Below, one piece after another: positions 18,872-26,759 of a DNA stretch of 34,040 bases (position 1 is its first letter; every line of letters starts with the position of its first letter). The translations under genes were made by a program, and so were the position numbers. This stretch comes from an uncultured Coriobacteriaceae bacterium (GTDB lineage: Bacteria > Actinomycetota > Coriobacteriia > Coriobacteriales > Atopobiaceae). A model generated the notes under the pieces. That model had not been told where the DNA came from. It was given only the letters and a program-made list of their open reading frames with translations, and ran no database searches. Where the stretch lies: contig URWR01000001.1 in assembly GCA_900551595.1 (NCBI GenBank), positions 1-34,040 of the forward strand. Reading direction: 5' to 3'.

Positions 18872-19924
18872 ATGGTTGTTGATCGTATTGCCTGTGAGCG
18901 CTTTGAGCATGAGCATCTTAGCAAGTTTGCTTGTTTTGCCGATGAGTCTCAGGGTCGATATAAAGATGAACCTTTGGATCCACTTCGTACGTGCTTTCAA
19001 AGAGATCGCGACCGTATTTTGCATTGCAAAAGTTTTCGCAGATTAGCTCATAAAACACAGGTCTTTCTTGCGCCAGAAGGAGACCATTATCGAACGCGCC
19101 TTACACACTCTCTTGAGGTCATGCAGATTTCACGAGATATTGCTCGCTCTTTAGGCCTTAACGAAGATCTAACCGAGGCAATTGCCTTAGGGCATGATCT
19201 TGGACATACGCCGTTTGGTCATGCTGGGGAGGGTGCATTGTCGCGGGCTTTGTCCGAATGGCGAGGGATTGATCCTGAATCCTCAAAAGGCAAAACGCTG
19301 TTTCGTCATAACGTGCAGAGCGCACGAGTTGTTCAAGTGCTTGAAAAGGATGGACAGGGGCTCAACTTATCTCGTGAGGTTGTTGATGGGATCTTATGTC
19401 ATACAGGCAGTCGTAAGGCAAGCACCCTTGAAGGCAGACTGGTAGCGCTTTCGGATAGAATCGCCTATGTGACCCATGACATTGATGATGCTGAACGGGC
19501 CGGCTTGCTTCGTGAATCAGATTTGCCGCGAGAACCTCTAGCCATACTTGGCACAACCTCTTCTGAGCGTATAGCTACCATGGTTCGTGATGTGGTATAT
19601 ACGAGCTCAGATATGAATGATATCCGTATGTCAGATGATGTATGGAATGCAATGATGCAACTTCGATCTTTCTTGCGTGAGCATATCTATACCGAGAGTG
19701 ATGCTAAGGTGGATGAACCAAAGGCACGCCAGTTGATCATTGATTTGTTCCATTATTTTATGGAACACCTTGATCAGGTGCCCGATGAGTATCGTCGTCA
19801 TGCAACAAAGCATCCCGATATTCAAGTTGCAGACTTTGTTTCTGGTATGACCGACCGCTATGCTATACGCATGTATCAAAACATTAAAATCCCTCGCGCC
19901 TGGAGGATGGGAGAGCATTCGTGA
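18872..19924 (+). CDS. dgt: dNTP triphosphohydrolase (Dgt-like HD protein)
   Basis: Dgt-like enzymes cleave dNTPs to deoxynucleosides and triphosphate, controlling nucleotide pools. The HD metal site is visible: H in RTRLTHSLEV, H-D in ALGHDLGHTPFGHAGE and D in VALSDRIAYVTHDIDDAE. The N-terminal RDRDRILHCKSFRRLAHKTQV motif is typical of the family. ATG 18872 was preferred to GTG 18863 because AGGTGG (18861-18866) is well placed for it; the protein has 350 residues. The stop overlaps the next gene (GTGA). In related genomes a dgt gene commonly follows glyQS-ppdK and precedes dnaG-rpoD, which are absent here. Confidence 0.93.
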   Translation: MVVDRIACERFEHEHLSKFACFADESQGRYKDEPLDPLRTCFQRDRDRILHCKSFRRLAHKTQVFLAPEGDHYRTRLTHSLEVMQISRDIARSLGLNEDLTEAIALGHDLGHTPFGHAGEGALSRALSEWRGIDPESSKGKTLFRHNVQSARVVQVLEKDGQGLNLSREVVDGILCHTGSRKASTLEGRLVALSDRIAYVTHDIDDAERAGLLRESDLPREPLAILGTTSSERIATMVRDVVYTSSDMNDIRMSDDVWNAMMQLRSFLREHIYTESDAKVDEPKARQLIIDLFHYFMEHLDQVPDEYRRHATKHPDIQVADFVSGMTDRYAIRMYQNIKIPRAWRMGEHS

Positions 19925-20886
19925 AAAAAGGCTTTGCAGTACTACGTCTTCTCATTTCATTGGTCATTTTGGCTGTTGGCGTAGGGGCAGTTTGGTTTGT
20001 GAGTACCGGACATAGTCTGCCTTTTGTTTCAGGTTCTGACGATAACCCTGATACGCTCACTTCTTCAAATGAGAAGGCTAACTCCGATGATCTCCATCTG
20101 TCAGATTACTCGTGGAGTGAACTTTCAGATATTTCTGCAGAGATAAGTGCTGCACCTACTGATGAAGAAGGTCGCTCTATTGCTCAGTCTTATGGACTGG
20201 TAGATGCTAACGGCTCTCTCAGTGATGATGAAATACAAATTGAGCTTTCAAATGGAATGGTTGTATCAGCTCAGCTTGTTGGTATTCGCCATGATGACAA
20301 GAGTGATGGTACTGGCAAGGCGGGACTCACCTTTATTACTATGCAAGCCATCGCAAACCGTCCTGTGAACTCAAATGGCGACAATGCAGGCGGGTGGCAA
20401 TCTTGCGAACTTCGCGCTTGGCTTAACGGAGATGCGTTGGATTTATTTCCAACGGATTTGCGCGAACATCTGGTAAGTGTTGAGAAGCTCACCAACAATG
20501 TTGGGGGAGCGCGTGATGCATCTGCAGTGAGCGCTACCTCAGATTACGTTTGGCTGTTCTCTGCTCGAGAAGTCTGTGGACAAATTAACTGGTTTGAGCA
20601 CGAATACGGTGCTGACTATGCTTATCTCGACGCAGTGCCTAATGCTGAAGGTGAACAGTACGAACGGTTTGCTCAAGCAAAAGTTACGTCATCTTCCGAT
20701 CCAAGCGACACCTTGATCCGCACGTATCAAGGTAATGAGACGTCTTGGTCATATAGAACACCATTTTTCTTTGTTTATCAGAACCTCGATGGACGTTATT
20801 TTTACAATGTGTTGAGCACGGGCTATCCGTATGGCTATAGTGCGCCCGATCTTTCTCAGGGTGTTGTTGTCGGCTTTTGCGTGTAG
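19921..20886 (+). CDS. Membrane-anchored DUF6273-type protein, function unknown
   Basis: The 321-residue protein has one N-terminal membrane segment (about 8-28) after MKKG and no lipobox, so it is probably anchored with its body outside the cell. A Ser/Asp-rich linker (about 35-60) leads to SDYSWSELSDISAEISAA (61-78), a motif seen before DUF6273 domains. The domain itself includes GGWQSCELRAWLNGD (158-171), SATSDYVWLFSAREVCG and YRTPFFFVYQNLDG, ending GFCV. DUF6273 proteins are common, often multi-copy, surface proteins of gut and oral Gram-positives; no activity is established. GTG 19921 overlaps the dgt stop, and GGGAGAG precedes it, so translation is probably coupled to dgt. Confidence 0.8.
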   Translation: MKKGFAVLRLLISLVILAVGVGAVWFVSTGHSLPFVSGSDDNPDTLTSSNEKANSDDLHLSDYSWSELSDISAEISAAPTDEEGRSIAQSYGLVDANGSLSDDEIQIELSNGMVVSAQLVGIRHDDKSDGTGKAGLTFITMQAIANRPVNSNGDNAGGWQSCELRAWLNGDALDLFPTDLREHLVSVEKLTNNVGGARDASAVSATSDYVWLFSAREVCGQINWFEHEYGADYAYLDAVPNAEGEQYERFAQAKVTSSSDPSDTLIRTYQGNETSWSYRTPFFFVYQNLDGRYFYNVLSTGYPYGYSAPDLSQGVVVGFCV

Positions 20887-20889
20887 ATA

Positions 20890-20917
20890 TTGCGGATTGC
20901 GTTTAACCTGGTATACT
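20890..20917 (+). promoter_or_regulatory. Promoter for rplS
   Basis: TTGCGG (20890-20895) and TATACT (20912-20917) are 16 bases apart, and the TG at 20909-20910 gives an extended -10. Transcription would begin near 20924, about 64 bases before the rplS ATG. It lies just after the stop of the upstream DUF6273 gene. Confidence 0.65.
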
Positions 20918-20939
20918 AATTCGCTGTGTGTAAACCTAT

Positions 20940-20975
20940 GTGCCGTTCTCTTTGGTCGGCACCTCTAGTGTAGAG
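20940..20975 (+). other. Two-hairpin leader of rplS
   Basis: GTGCCG (20940-20945) pairs with CGGCAC (20957-20962), and immediately after it CTCTA (20963-20967) pairs with TAGAG (20971-20975). The second stem ends two bases before the ribosome site TGAGG (20977-20981). Tandem hairpins before a ribosomal protein gene suggest possible autogenous control by L19, which is known for other L19 leaders in Firmicutes. Confidence 0.5.
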
Positions 20976-20987
20976 ATGAGGAAACAA

Positions 20988-21329
20988 ATGGATTACATCC
21001 GCGCTATTGAGCGTCGCCAGATCCGTGAGGATATTCCGACGGTTCAGATTGGTGATCACGTAAAGGTTCACTATCGCATTAAGGAAGGCGATCGTGAGCG
21101 TATTCAGGTCTTCGAGGGCGATGTTATTCGTATGAGCGGTGCTGGTGCTCGTGAGACCTTTACCGTGCGTAAGCTTTCATTTGGTGTTGGCGTTGAGCGT
21201 ACTTTCCCGCTGCATAGCCCCAAGATTGCTAAGCTTGACGTTGTCCGTCATGGTGACATCCGTCGTGCAAAGCTTTATTACCTGCGCGATCGTGTTGGCA
21301 AGGCAGCTCGTATTCGCGAGAAGCGCTAA
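20988..21329 (+). CDS. rplS: 50S ribosomal protein L19
   Basis: L19 lies at the 30S-50S interface. The product reads [19 protein letters not shown], then [39 protein letters not shown] and [17 protein letters not shown], all standard. ATG 20988 follows GAGGAAACAA; the in-frame GTG at 20940 lies in the leader hairpin and would add 16 non-homologous residues. The protein has 113 residues. It has its own promoter, leader and terminator, so it is a single-gene unit, unlike the common rpsP-rimM-trmD-rplS operon. Confidence 0.97.
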   Translation: MDYIRAIERRQIREDIPTVQIGDHVKVHYRIKEGDRERIQVFEGDVIRMSGAGARETFTVRKLSFGVGVERTFPLHSPKIAKLDVVRHGDIRRAKLYYLRDRVGKAARIREKR

Positions 21330-21353
21330 GCGAGATTTTCATTTGTTTGATTG

Positions 21354-21378
21354 GGGCTGTCCTTGGGCAGCCCTTTTT
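21354..21378 (+). terminator. Intrinsic terminator after rplS
   Basis: GGGCTGTC (21354-21361) pairs with GGCAGCCC (21366-21373), eight pairs with one wobble, around a 4-base loop and followed by TTTTT. It ends rplS transcription 27 bases before rnhB. Confidence 0.9.
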
Positions 21379-21404
21379 CTTAGAGTGTAAAGAGTGGAGT
21401 GGAT

Positions 21405-22175
21405 ATGTCAGAGCAAAAAGAATCTGCACAGGCAAGAATACAAGCACTCCGCTCTGCTTCATTCGAACAGCTGCCAGATTTGTGTGAGCGCTACAAAGCT
21501 GATGAACGAAAGCAAGTGCAAAAGGCTTTGAGTACAGCTTGTAGGCGCTATGAACGAGAGGTGCATGAGCGGAAACGCGTACTGGCTATGTATGACCTCA
21601 TGCATAAGATTGGTGGTTCAGGCATTATTGTGGGAGTAGATGAAGTGGGTCGTGGAGCAGTTGCCGGTCCTCTCACAGTTGCAGCTGTTGCCTTGCCTGA
21701 TGAACCCATTATTTGGGGTCTTAATGATTCAAAAAAGCTTTCGCCTCAACGTCGGGAAGAACTGGCAGTACAAATTGCAGATTGTGCCATAGCAATAGGT
21801 ATTGCACATATAGAGAACACCTCAATTGACGCTGCAGGAATGGCCGTATCACTACGAATGGCCATGAAACAGGCTGTTGAAGAGACTCATAGTGTTCCCG
21901 ACGCCGTTCTTGTTGACGGTAATCCGATGCATATTCATCCACGAGAACATGCTTTGGTCAAAGGAGATGCTCGCGTTGCCTGTATAGCCGCCGCTTCAAT
22001 TGTGGCTAAAGTCACACGCGATGCTTTGATGGTGGCGTTTGATGCCCAATATCCTGGTTATCATTTCGCAGAGTCAAAAGGGTATGCATCACCGGATCAT
22101 ATTGCAGCTATACAAAAGTTAGGCCTTACTCCTCTGCATCGGCGTAGCTTCTGTCAAAATTTTTTGAATAACTAA
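21405..22175 (+). CDS. rnhB: Ribonuclease HII
   Basis: RNase HII removes ribonucleotides from RNA-DNA hybrids and misincorporated ribonucleotides in DNA. The four acidic residues are visible: D79-E80 in GVDEVGRGAVAGPL, D171 in VLVDGNP and D188 in VKGDARVACIAAASIVAKVTRD. About 70 residues precede the catalytic fold, as in Bacillus-type RNase HII; the total of 256 residues is close to that form. ATG 21405 was chosen because GGAG (21396-21399) lies five bases upstream; an in-frame GTG at 21399 overlaps that site. It follows the rplS terminator, and its promoter was not located. Confidence 0.95.
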   Translation: MSEQKESAQARIQALRSASFEQLPDLCERYKADERKQVQKALSTACRRYEREVHERKRVLAMYDLMHKIGGSGIIVGVDEVGRGAVAGPLTVAAVALPDEPIIWGLNDSKKLSPQRREELAVQIADCAIAIGIAHIENTSIDAAGMAVSLRMAMKQAVEETHSVPDAVLVDGNPMHIHPREHALVKGDARVACIAAASIVAKVTRDALMVAFDAQYPGYHFAESKGYASPDHIAAIQKLGLTPLHRRSFCQNFLNN

Positions 22176-22247
22176 CAAGTAACGAACAACTACTTATATG
22201 TTGATGCTTCAATTGGGCAGATAAGCAGGATGCTCACTGTTTTACAT

Positions 22248-22267
22248 AGGTCTTTGCTATAAGACCT
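22248..22267. promoter_or_regulatory. Inverted repeat over an extended -10, upstream of yraN
   Basis: AGGTCTT (22248-22254) and AAGACCT (22261-22267) form a perfect 7-base inverted repeat with 6-base spacing. The element TGC-TATAAG (22255-22263), a good extended -10, sits across the spacer and right arm. No T-run follows, so it is not a terminator for rnhB. A repressor bound here would block the only visible promoter of the yraN-comM-dprA-trmFO-xerC group. Confidence 0.5.
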
Positions 22268-22321
22268 GTTCGAAATCAGACTGTTTGCGTCAAGAAATCT
22301 GTAAGTAGTGTCTGAAATCCT

Positions 22322-22348
22322 TTCTCTACTCAATCTTTGAGAAGGGAG
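22322..22348 (+). promoter_or_regulatory. Hairpin sequestering the yraN ribosome binding site
   Basis: Bases 22329-22333 (CTCAA) pair with 22337-22341 (TTGAG) around the loop TCT. After one A-A mismatch, 22322-22327 pair with 22343-22348 (two G-U pairs). The 3' arm contains the ribosome site GAAGGGAG (22341-22348), five bases before the ATG, so folding would mask it. Confidence 0.6.
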
Positions 22349-22353
22349 TTCAG

Positions 22354-22962
22354 ATGTCTCAGACCTTCGAAAGACAGCTCATATCTCAGAAGACCTCCAC
22401 GAAACAGTTTTCGAAAAGATCTCAAGGTAAGCTACTCAGTGAATATAGCGCCCGAGAAATCGGCCTAGAAGGGGAGGATATTGCTGCTGCGTTTCTCGAG
22501 CGGAGGGGCTATACAATCCTTGATAGAAATTGGGTTTCCAATGCTGGAGAAGCGGATATCGTTACACTCGCGCCGCATGAATTTCCAGAAAAACATGTGA
22601 CTTCGGACGGCTTTTCTGAATTACAGCACTCAGAATGCATTTCGGTTGTATCTGGAAAACCAGACACTCCAAAGAAATGTACAAACCTCGAACAAGACTC
22701 CACCGACGTTGTCCAATCTTTAAATGAAGTGGTTTTGGTGGAGGTAAAAACACGTTTAGCGCTTCATGATTCTGAAAACACCATGCCTGAAATTGCTGTT
22801 GGAAAACGAAAACAGCAACGTTACCGCAAGATTGCTCTTATGTATTTGGCTCTACACTCCGAATATGATGCAGTGCGTTTTGATGTTATAGCCATCAATA
22901 TCGTTGGTGAATCATTAGCTCGGCTTCGTCATCTTATAGGAGCATACTCGTGGGAGGATTAG
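22354..22962 (+). CDS. yraN: YraN family nuclease-like protein with a large internal insertion
   Basis: YraN proteins have a PD-(D/E)XK nuclease-like fold; their cellular role is unsettled. The core motifs are GLEGEDIAAAFLERRGYTIL (37-56), GEADIV (65-70), VEVKTR (129-134), K150-type KRKQQRYRKIALMYL and VRFDVIAINI. D68 and E130 are 62 residues apart, whereas typical members have about 12-15 between them. The extra segment, about residues 73-125, is polar and unlike anything I recognise. About 35 residues also precede the usual start. At 202 residues it is far longer than the usual 120. The ATG follows a hairpin-masked ribosome site. The last 13 bases overlap comM. Confidence 0.88.
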   Translation: MSQTFERQLISQKTSTKQFSKRSQGKLLSEYSAREIGLEGEDIAAAFLERRGYTILDRNWVSNAGEADIVTLAPHEFPEKHVTSDGFSELQHSECISVVSGKPDTPKKCTNLEQDSTDVVQSLNEVVLVEVKTRLALHDSENTMPEIAVGKRKQQRYRKIALMYLALHSEYDAVRFDVIAINIVGESLARLRHLIGAYSWED

Positions 22963-24452
22963 CATCTGAGGCTTTTGCTCCCATACAATCAGCTGTCATA
23001 AGGGGCGCAGAAGCAATTCCCATTTCAGTTGAAGTGAATATTTCTGGAGGAATACCTGGTCTCACTATTGTAGGAATGCCTGATGCTGCTGTGTTGGAAG
23101 CTCGTTCTCGCATTCGATGTGCTATTCGTTCAAGTGGTTTTACCATGCCTCGGGTTCATATCACGGTAAATCTTGCGCCTAGTGATATTCGCAAAACAGG
23201 CACTGGACTTGATCTCCCTATTGCCGCAGCACTCCTTCAAGCAACAGGGCAAATATCGTCAGATGCTCTTGCAGGAAGGCTCTTAGTTGGAGAACTTGCA
23301 CTTGACGGTTTGGTGAGACCGGTGCGCGGTATGGTTGCTTATGCGCTTCTGGCAAAAGAAAAACAACTCGTTCTCTGCAGCGCTAGTGGGACTGATACTT
23401 CACTTATAGACATTCCGTTTGAGCATGTAAGACAACTGTCAGATTTACGTCTACCTTCCAGTGAACGATCTCTTACACGCCACGTAACTACATCCCTTCA
23501 AACTGATCATCCAAATAGTCATTCGCTTGATTACTCAGAAGTGAAAGGTCAAGAACTTGCGAAGGAGGCTTTGGTAATTGCAGCTACGGGCTCGCTGGGA
23601 ATAATTATGGTCGGTCCTCCAGGGGCTGGTAAAACAATGCTGGCACAACGCCTTCCAACTATACTTCCTAGGCTGGATAAAGATGCAATGCTAGAAGCCA
23701 TGCGAGTTCATTCTGTGGCAAATTTATCCTTAGAAGATCTTGCTGCGGGTATCCCTCCTTTCAGAGCTCCCCACCACTCAATATCTGTTTCTGGACTTGT
23801 TGGTGGGGGACGGCCGGTAATGCCAGGGGAGATTTCCCTTGCTCATATGGGTGTACTGTTTTTAGATGAGCTCGCAGAATTCCCATCCAATGCGCTTCAA
23901 GCATTACGACAACCTCTTGAAGAGGGCTTAATTCGTCTTGTTCGTGTGGATGGTACGTATGTATTTCCTTCTCGTTTTATGCTTGTGGCAGCAACAAACC
24001 CTTGCCCTTGTGGCCATTATGGTGATCCGACTCATGAATGTTCATGCACACCAACTGCAATAACTCGTTATATGGCCAAGCTTAAGGGTCCTCTTTTGGA
24101 CAGAATTGATATGAGGCTTAGTGTGATGCAACCATCAAGCGATGAGTTGGTAGCACAAACAACCAGCCTTTCCTCAAATGAGATGGCTCAACGAGTGCTG
24201 GCTGGAAGAAGTTTTGCACGTTGGCGACGCGAGAAAGAATGCAGTACGTGCAACACCCTCACGTATAAATGGCTGGATGAACGAGCGAGAAAATATCTTA
24301 TTCATGCTGCTCAACAACTTGGATTTGGTGGACGAGGTATGACGCGACTTGTTCACATAGCAAGGACAATTGCCGACTTAGCAGAACGTGAATACATTCA
24401 GGAAGACGATATTTCGCTTGCTCTGGCATATCGTATGGAGATAAATGCGTAG
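22950..24452 (+). CDS. comM: ComM/YifB family Mg-chelatase-like AAA+ ATPase
   Basis: ComM is a hexameric helicase that promotes branch migration during natural transformation in Gram-negative bacteria; the role in Gram-positives is less clear. The N-terminal domain (SVEVNISGGIPGLTIVGMPD) resembles a Lon-type fold. The AAA+ core has Walker A GPPGAGKT (222-229), Walker B VLFLDELAEF and RAPHHSIS. The family cysteine cluster is NPCPCGHYGDPTHECSC. The C-terminal Mg-chelatase domain ends in ARTIADLAEREYIQEDDI. The 500-residue length is normal. The GTG start at 22950 has TAGGAG upstream and overlaps yraN by 13 bases. dprA follows after eight bases. Confidence 0.95.
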   Translation: MGGLASEAFAPIQSAVIRGAEAIPISVEVNISGGIPGLTIVGMPDAAVLEARSRIRCAIRSSGFTMPRVHITVNLAPSDIRKTGTGLDLPIAAALLQATGQISSDALAGRLLVGELALDGLVRPVRGMVAYALLAKEKQLVLCSASGTDTSLIDIPFEHVRQLSDLRLPSSERSLTRHVTTSLQTDHPNSHSLDYSEVKGQELAKEALVIAATGSLGIIMVGPPGAGKTMLAQRLPTILPRLDKDAMLEAMRVHSVANLSLEDLAAGIPPFRAPHHSISVSGLVGGGRPVMPGEISLAHMGVLFLDELAEFPSNALQALRQPLEEGLIRLVRVDGTYVFPSRFMLVAATNPCPCGHYGDPTHECSCTPTAITRYMAKLKGPLLDRIDMRLSVMQPSSDELVAQTTSLSSNEMAQRVLAGRSFARWRREKECSTCNTLTYKWLDERARKYLIHAAQQLGFGGRGMTRLVHIARTIADLAEREYIQEDDISLALAYRMEINA

Positions 24453-24460
24453 GAGACAGC

Positions 24461-25384
24461 ATGACGTCAAATAATTCTTTCGAGCTGCATCAGGGTGATG
24501 AGGCTTGGCCGGATGCCTTAGATGGGCTTGGAGATGTTTCCAAACTATATGGTGTAGGGGATCTAAGTATTCTCACGCAGCCTTCTCTTGCTGTCATTGG
24601 AGCACGTAGAGCAACGCCTTATGGGTTGAGTGTGTCTGAGATGTTGGGAAGAGTGGCAGCAGAGTGTGGCATCCCTCTTTTATCAGGTGGTGCTATGGGG
24701 TGTGACTGTGCCGCACTCACTTCTGCGCTGAGTGCAGGCGGGCAAATTATCATTGTCTCAGGATGTGGGGCCGATATGATCTACCCCCACTCGTCCGAAG
24801 CTATTTTTCGTAAAGCTACATCTGGGGCCGGTGTCGTTGTATCTCTTGAACACTGGGGCGCTCCACCAAGAAGATATGCCTTTCCAAAACGTAATCGAGT
24901 AATTGCCGCGCTTTGCCAGGTGCTTGTGGTGGCTGAGGCCGGCATTCCTTCTGGCACCTTCAGTACTGCAAGTGCTGCAGCTGATCTTGGAAAAGAACTT
25001 TATGCAATACCTGGTCCTATCTTTTCACCATCATCTCGAGGAACCAATCAGCTCATTGAGCAGGGTGCATCAATAATTTCAGATGAAATGGCTTTAGAAG
25101 TTAAACTTTCGCTCGATTTTGGTGTAACACGACTTGCTACCAGGGATGAATTGCCCGACCGAGGAAGAGTTCTTTCGGCTCTGGTTGCATGTCCTACGCG
25201 TCCTGATGAGCTGGCAACACGTTTGGGTATAGATGTCCTCACGATTGTGAAGACTCTCTCTGATTATGAAATGCACGGCCTTGTAAAGCGTCTTCCTGAT
25301 GGAAGATATTCACCTACAAATAAGGTATATCTTCCGGAGCACATCCAAAAGGCTTCGATGGTAAGAAGGGAATCAGATGGCTGA
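24461..25384 (+). CDS. dprA: DNA-processing protein DprA/Smf
   Basis: DprA binds incoming single-stranded DNA and loads RecA during transformation; it is also present in many species not known to be competent. The Rossmann-like core shows LAVIGARRATPYG, LLSGGAMGCDCAAL, YPHSSEAIF, FPKRNRVIAALCQVLVVAEAG and SGTFSTASAAADLGKELYAIPG, then RGTNQLIEQGA. A C-terminal winged-helix region (about 230-285) follows. The usual GIDxxAH motif reads GCDCAAL. The N-terminal SAM-like domain of larger DprA proteins is reduced. The protein has 307 residues. It overlaps trmFO by eight bases. Confidence 0.94.
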   Translation: MTSNNSFELHQGDEAWPDALDGLGDVSKLYGVGDLSILTQPSLAVIGARRATPYGLSVSEMLGRVAAECGIPLLSGGAMGCDCAALTSALSAGGQIIIVSGCGADMIYPHSSEAIFRKATSGAGVVVSLEHWGAPPRRYAFPKRNRVIAALCQVLVVAEAGIPSGTFSTASAAADLGKELYAIPGPIFSPSSRGTNQLIEQGASIISDEMALEVKLSLDFGVTRLATRDELPDRGRVLSALVACPTRPDELATRLGIDVLTIVKTLSDYEMHGLVKRLPDGRYSPTNKVYLPEHIQKASMVRRESDG

Positions 25385-26759
25385 CTCAGAAGTACTATCT
25401 GATCAAGAAGTAGTTGTCATAGGTGGAGGCCTTGCTGGGTGTGAATGTGCTCTTCAACTAGCAAAGCGTAATGTCTCTGTGCGGTTGATTGAACAACGGC
25501 CTTTGATGTCTTCTCCAGCACATCACACGGATGGCTTAGCCGAGCTTGTTTGTTCCAACTCGCTCAAGTCACTTCGCTTTGATTCTGCTGCTGGTTTGCT
25601 CAAACGTGAACTTGTTCTTATGGGCTCTTTACTCATGGAGATTGCACTTTCTTCACGTGTACAAGCTGGCGGGGCTCTTGCGGTGGACCGAGAAGAGTTT
25701 TCCCAAAAGGTTACTGAAGCAATTGAGTGTAACCCACACATTACTCTTGTAAGAGAAGAAGCAACCGAAATCCCACAGGGCCCTGCAGTTATAGCCGCTG
25801 GCCCTCTCTGTTCTGACACCTTATTTGAAGCAATTCTTGACGCAGTGGGTGGTCAGTATGGTTCGTTTTATGATGCTGCTGCACCCATTGTTGATGCCAC
25901 AACCATCGATCGCAACATTGTTTTTGCTCAGTCTCGCTATGAACAAGAAGGCAGTGGCGATTATCTCAACTGTCCGATGAATCGTGAGCAATACGAAGCC
26001 TTTATTCACGAGCTTGTATCGGCAGATCGCGTTATTGCGCGTTCCTTTGAACAGACCGATCTCTTTTGTGCTTGTCAACCTGTAGAGGAGATAGCGCGCA
26101 CAGGAATTGATTCATTGCGATTTGGCGCACTTAAGCCGGTTGGTCTTATTGATCCTGCAACTCAAAAACGTCCCTGGGCAGCCGTACAACTACGTGCTGA
26201 AACAAGCAGTGCTGCAGCTTATAACTTAGTCGGATTTCAAACAAATCTTACGTGGCCCGAGCAACGTCGTGTTTTTAGAATGATTCCAGGTCTTGAACAT
26301 GCAGAGTTTTTCCGATATGGCGTGATGCATCGTAATTCATTTATTGATTCTCCCAAGGTGTTAGATGCCACCTTTGCTATCCCTTGTACTACTACGCGGT
26401 TTGCAGGACAGATAACCGGGACAGAGGGCTATACCGAGGCTATTGCATCAGGACTGCTGGCTGCACTTAACACTTATGCTCAGCTTACTGGTGCGTCATA
26501 TGTTGAGCTTCCCAAAACAGGTGCTTTTGGATCTCTTGTACAGTGGGCGACAAGTGAGGCGACAGATAACTATCAGCCCATGCACGTAAACTTTGGAATT
26601 TTCCCTCCACTTGAACATGCTCCTCGTCGCAAACGCGAACGCTATGCAGCGTATGCTACGCGAGCCCTTGAAGATCTCACCGCCTATATCGATTCTCGTG
26701 CAGATCTCTTTAGTGAGGGTGCTTGTGCCATAGATAATACGGTGTTTGAGCATGAATGA
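25377..26759 (+). CDS. trmFO: Methylenetetrahydrofolate-tRNA (uracil-5-)-methyltransferase TrmFO
   Basis: TrmFO uses folate and FAD to make ribothymidine at position 54 of tRNA. The FAD-binding GGGLAGCECA motif (16-25) opens the protein. The conserved cysteine segment LVCSNSLKSLRFDSAAGLLKREL and DYLNCPMNREQYEAF follow, and later KPVGLIDPATQKRPWAAVQLR. The C-terminal HVNFGIFPPLEHAPRRKRERY is family-specific and separates it from MnmG. It has 460 residues. ATG 25377 lies inside the end of dprA with AAGGGA upstream. In Bacillus, dprA-topA-trmFO-xerC is a standard order; topA is absent here. Confidence 0.96.
   Translation: MADSEVLSDQEVVVIGGGLAGCECALQLAKRNVSVRLIEQRPLMSSPAHHTDGLAELVCSNSLKSLRFDSAAGLLKRELVLMGSLLMEIALSSRVQAGGALAVDREEFSQKVTEAIECNPHITLVREEATEIPQGPAVIAAGPLCSDTLFEAILDAVGGQYGSFYDAAAPIVDATTIDRNIVFAQSRYEQEGSGDYLNCPMNREQYEAFIHELVSADRVIARSFEQTDLFCACQPVEEIARTGIDSLRFGALKPVGLIDPATQKRPWAAVQLRAETSSAAAYNLVGFQTNLTWPEQRRVFRMIPGLEHAEFFRYGVMHRNSFIDSPKVLDATFAIPCTTTRFAGQITGTEGYTEAIASGLLAALNTYAQLTGASYVELPKTGAFGSLVQWATSEATDNYQPMHVNFGIFPPLEHAPRRKRERYAAYATRALEDLTAYIDSRADLFSEGACAIDNTVFEHE

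Noticed and set aside
22245..22290. tRNA-like GTTCGAAATC after a hairpin
   Set aside because: The flanking bases do not form a T-stem, and no acceptor or anticodon stem can be drawn.
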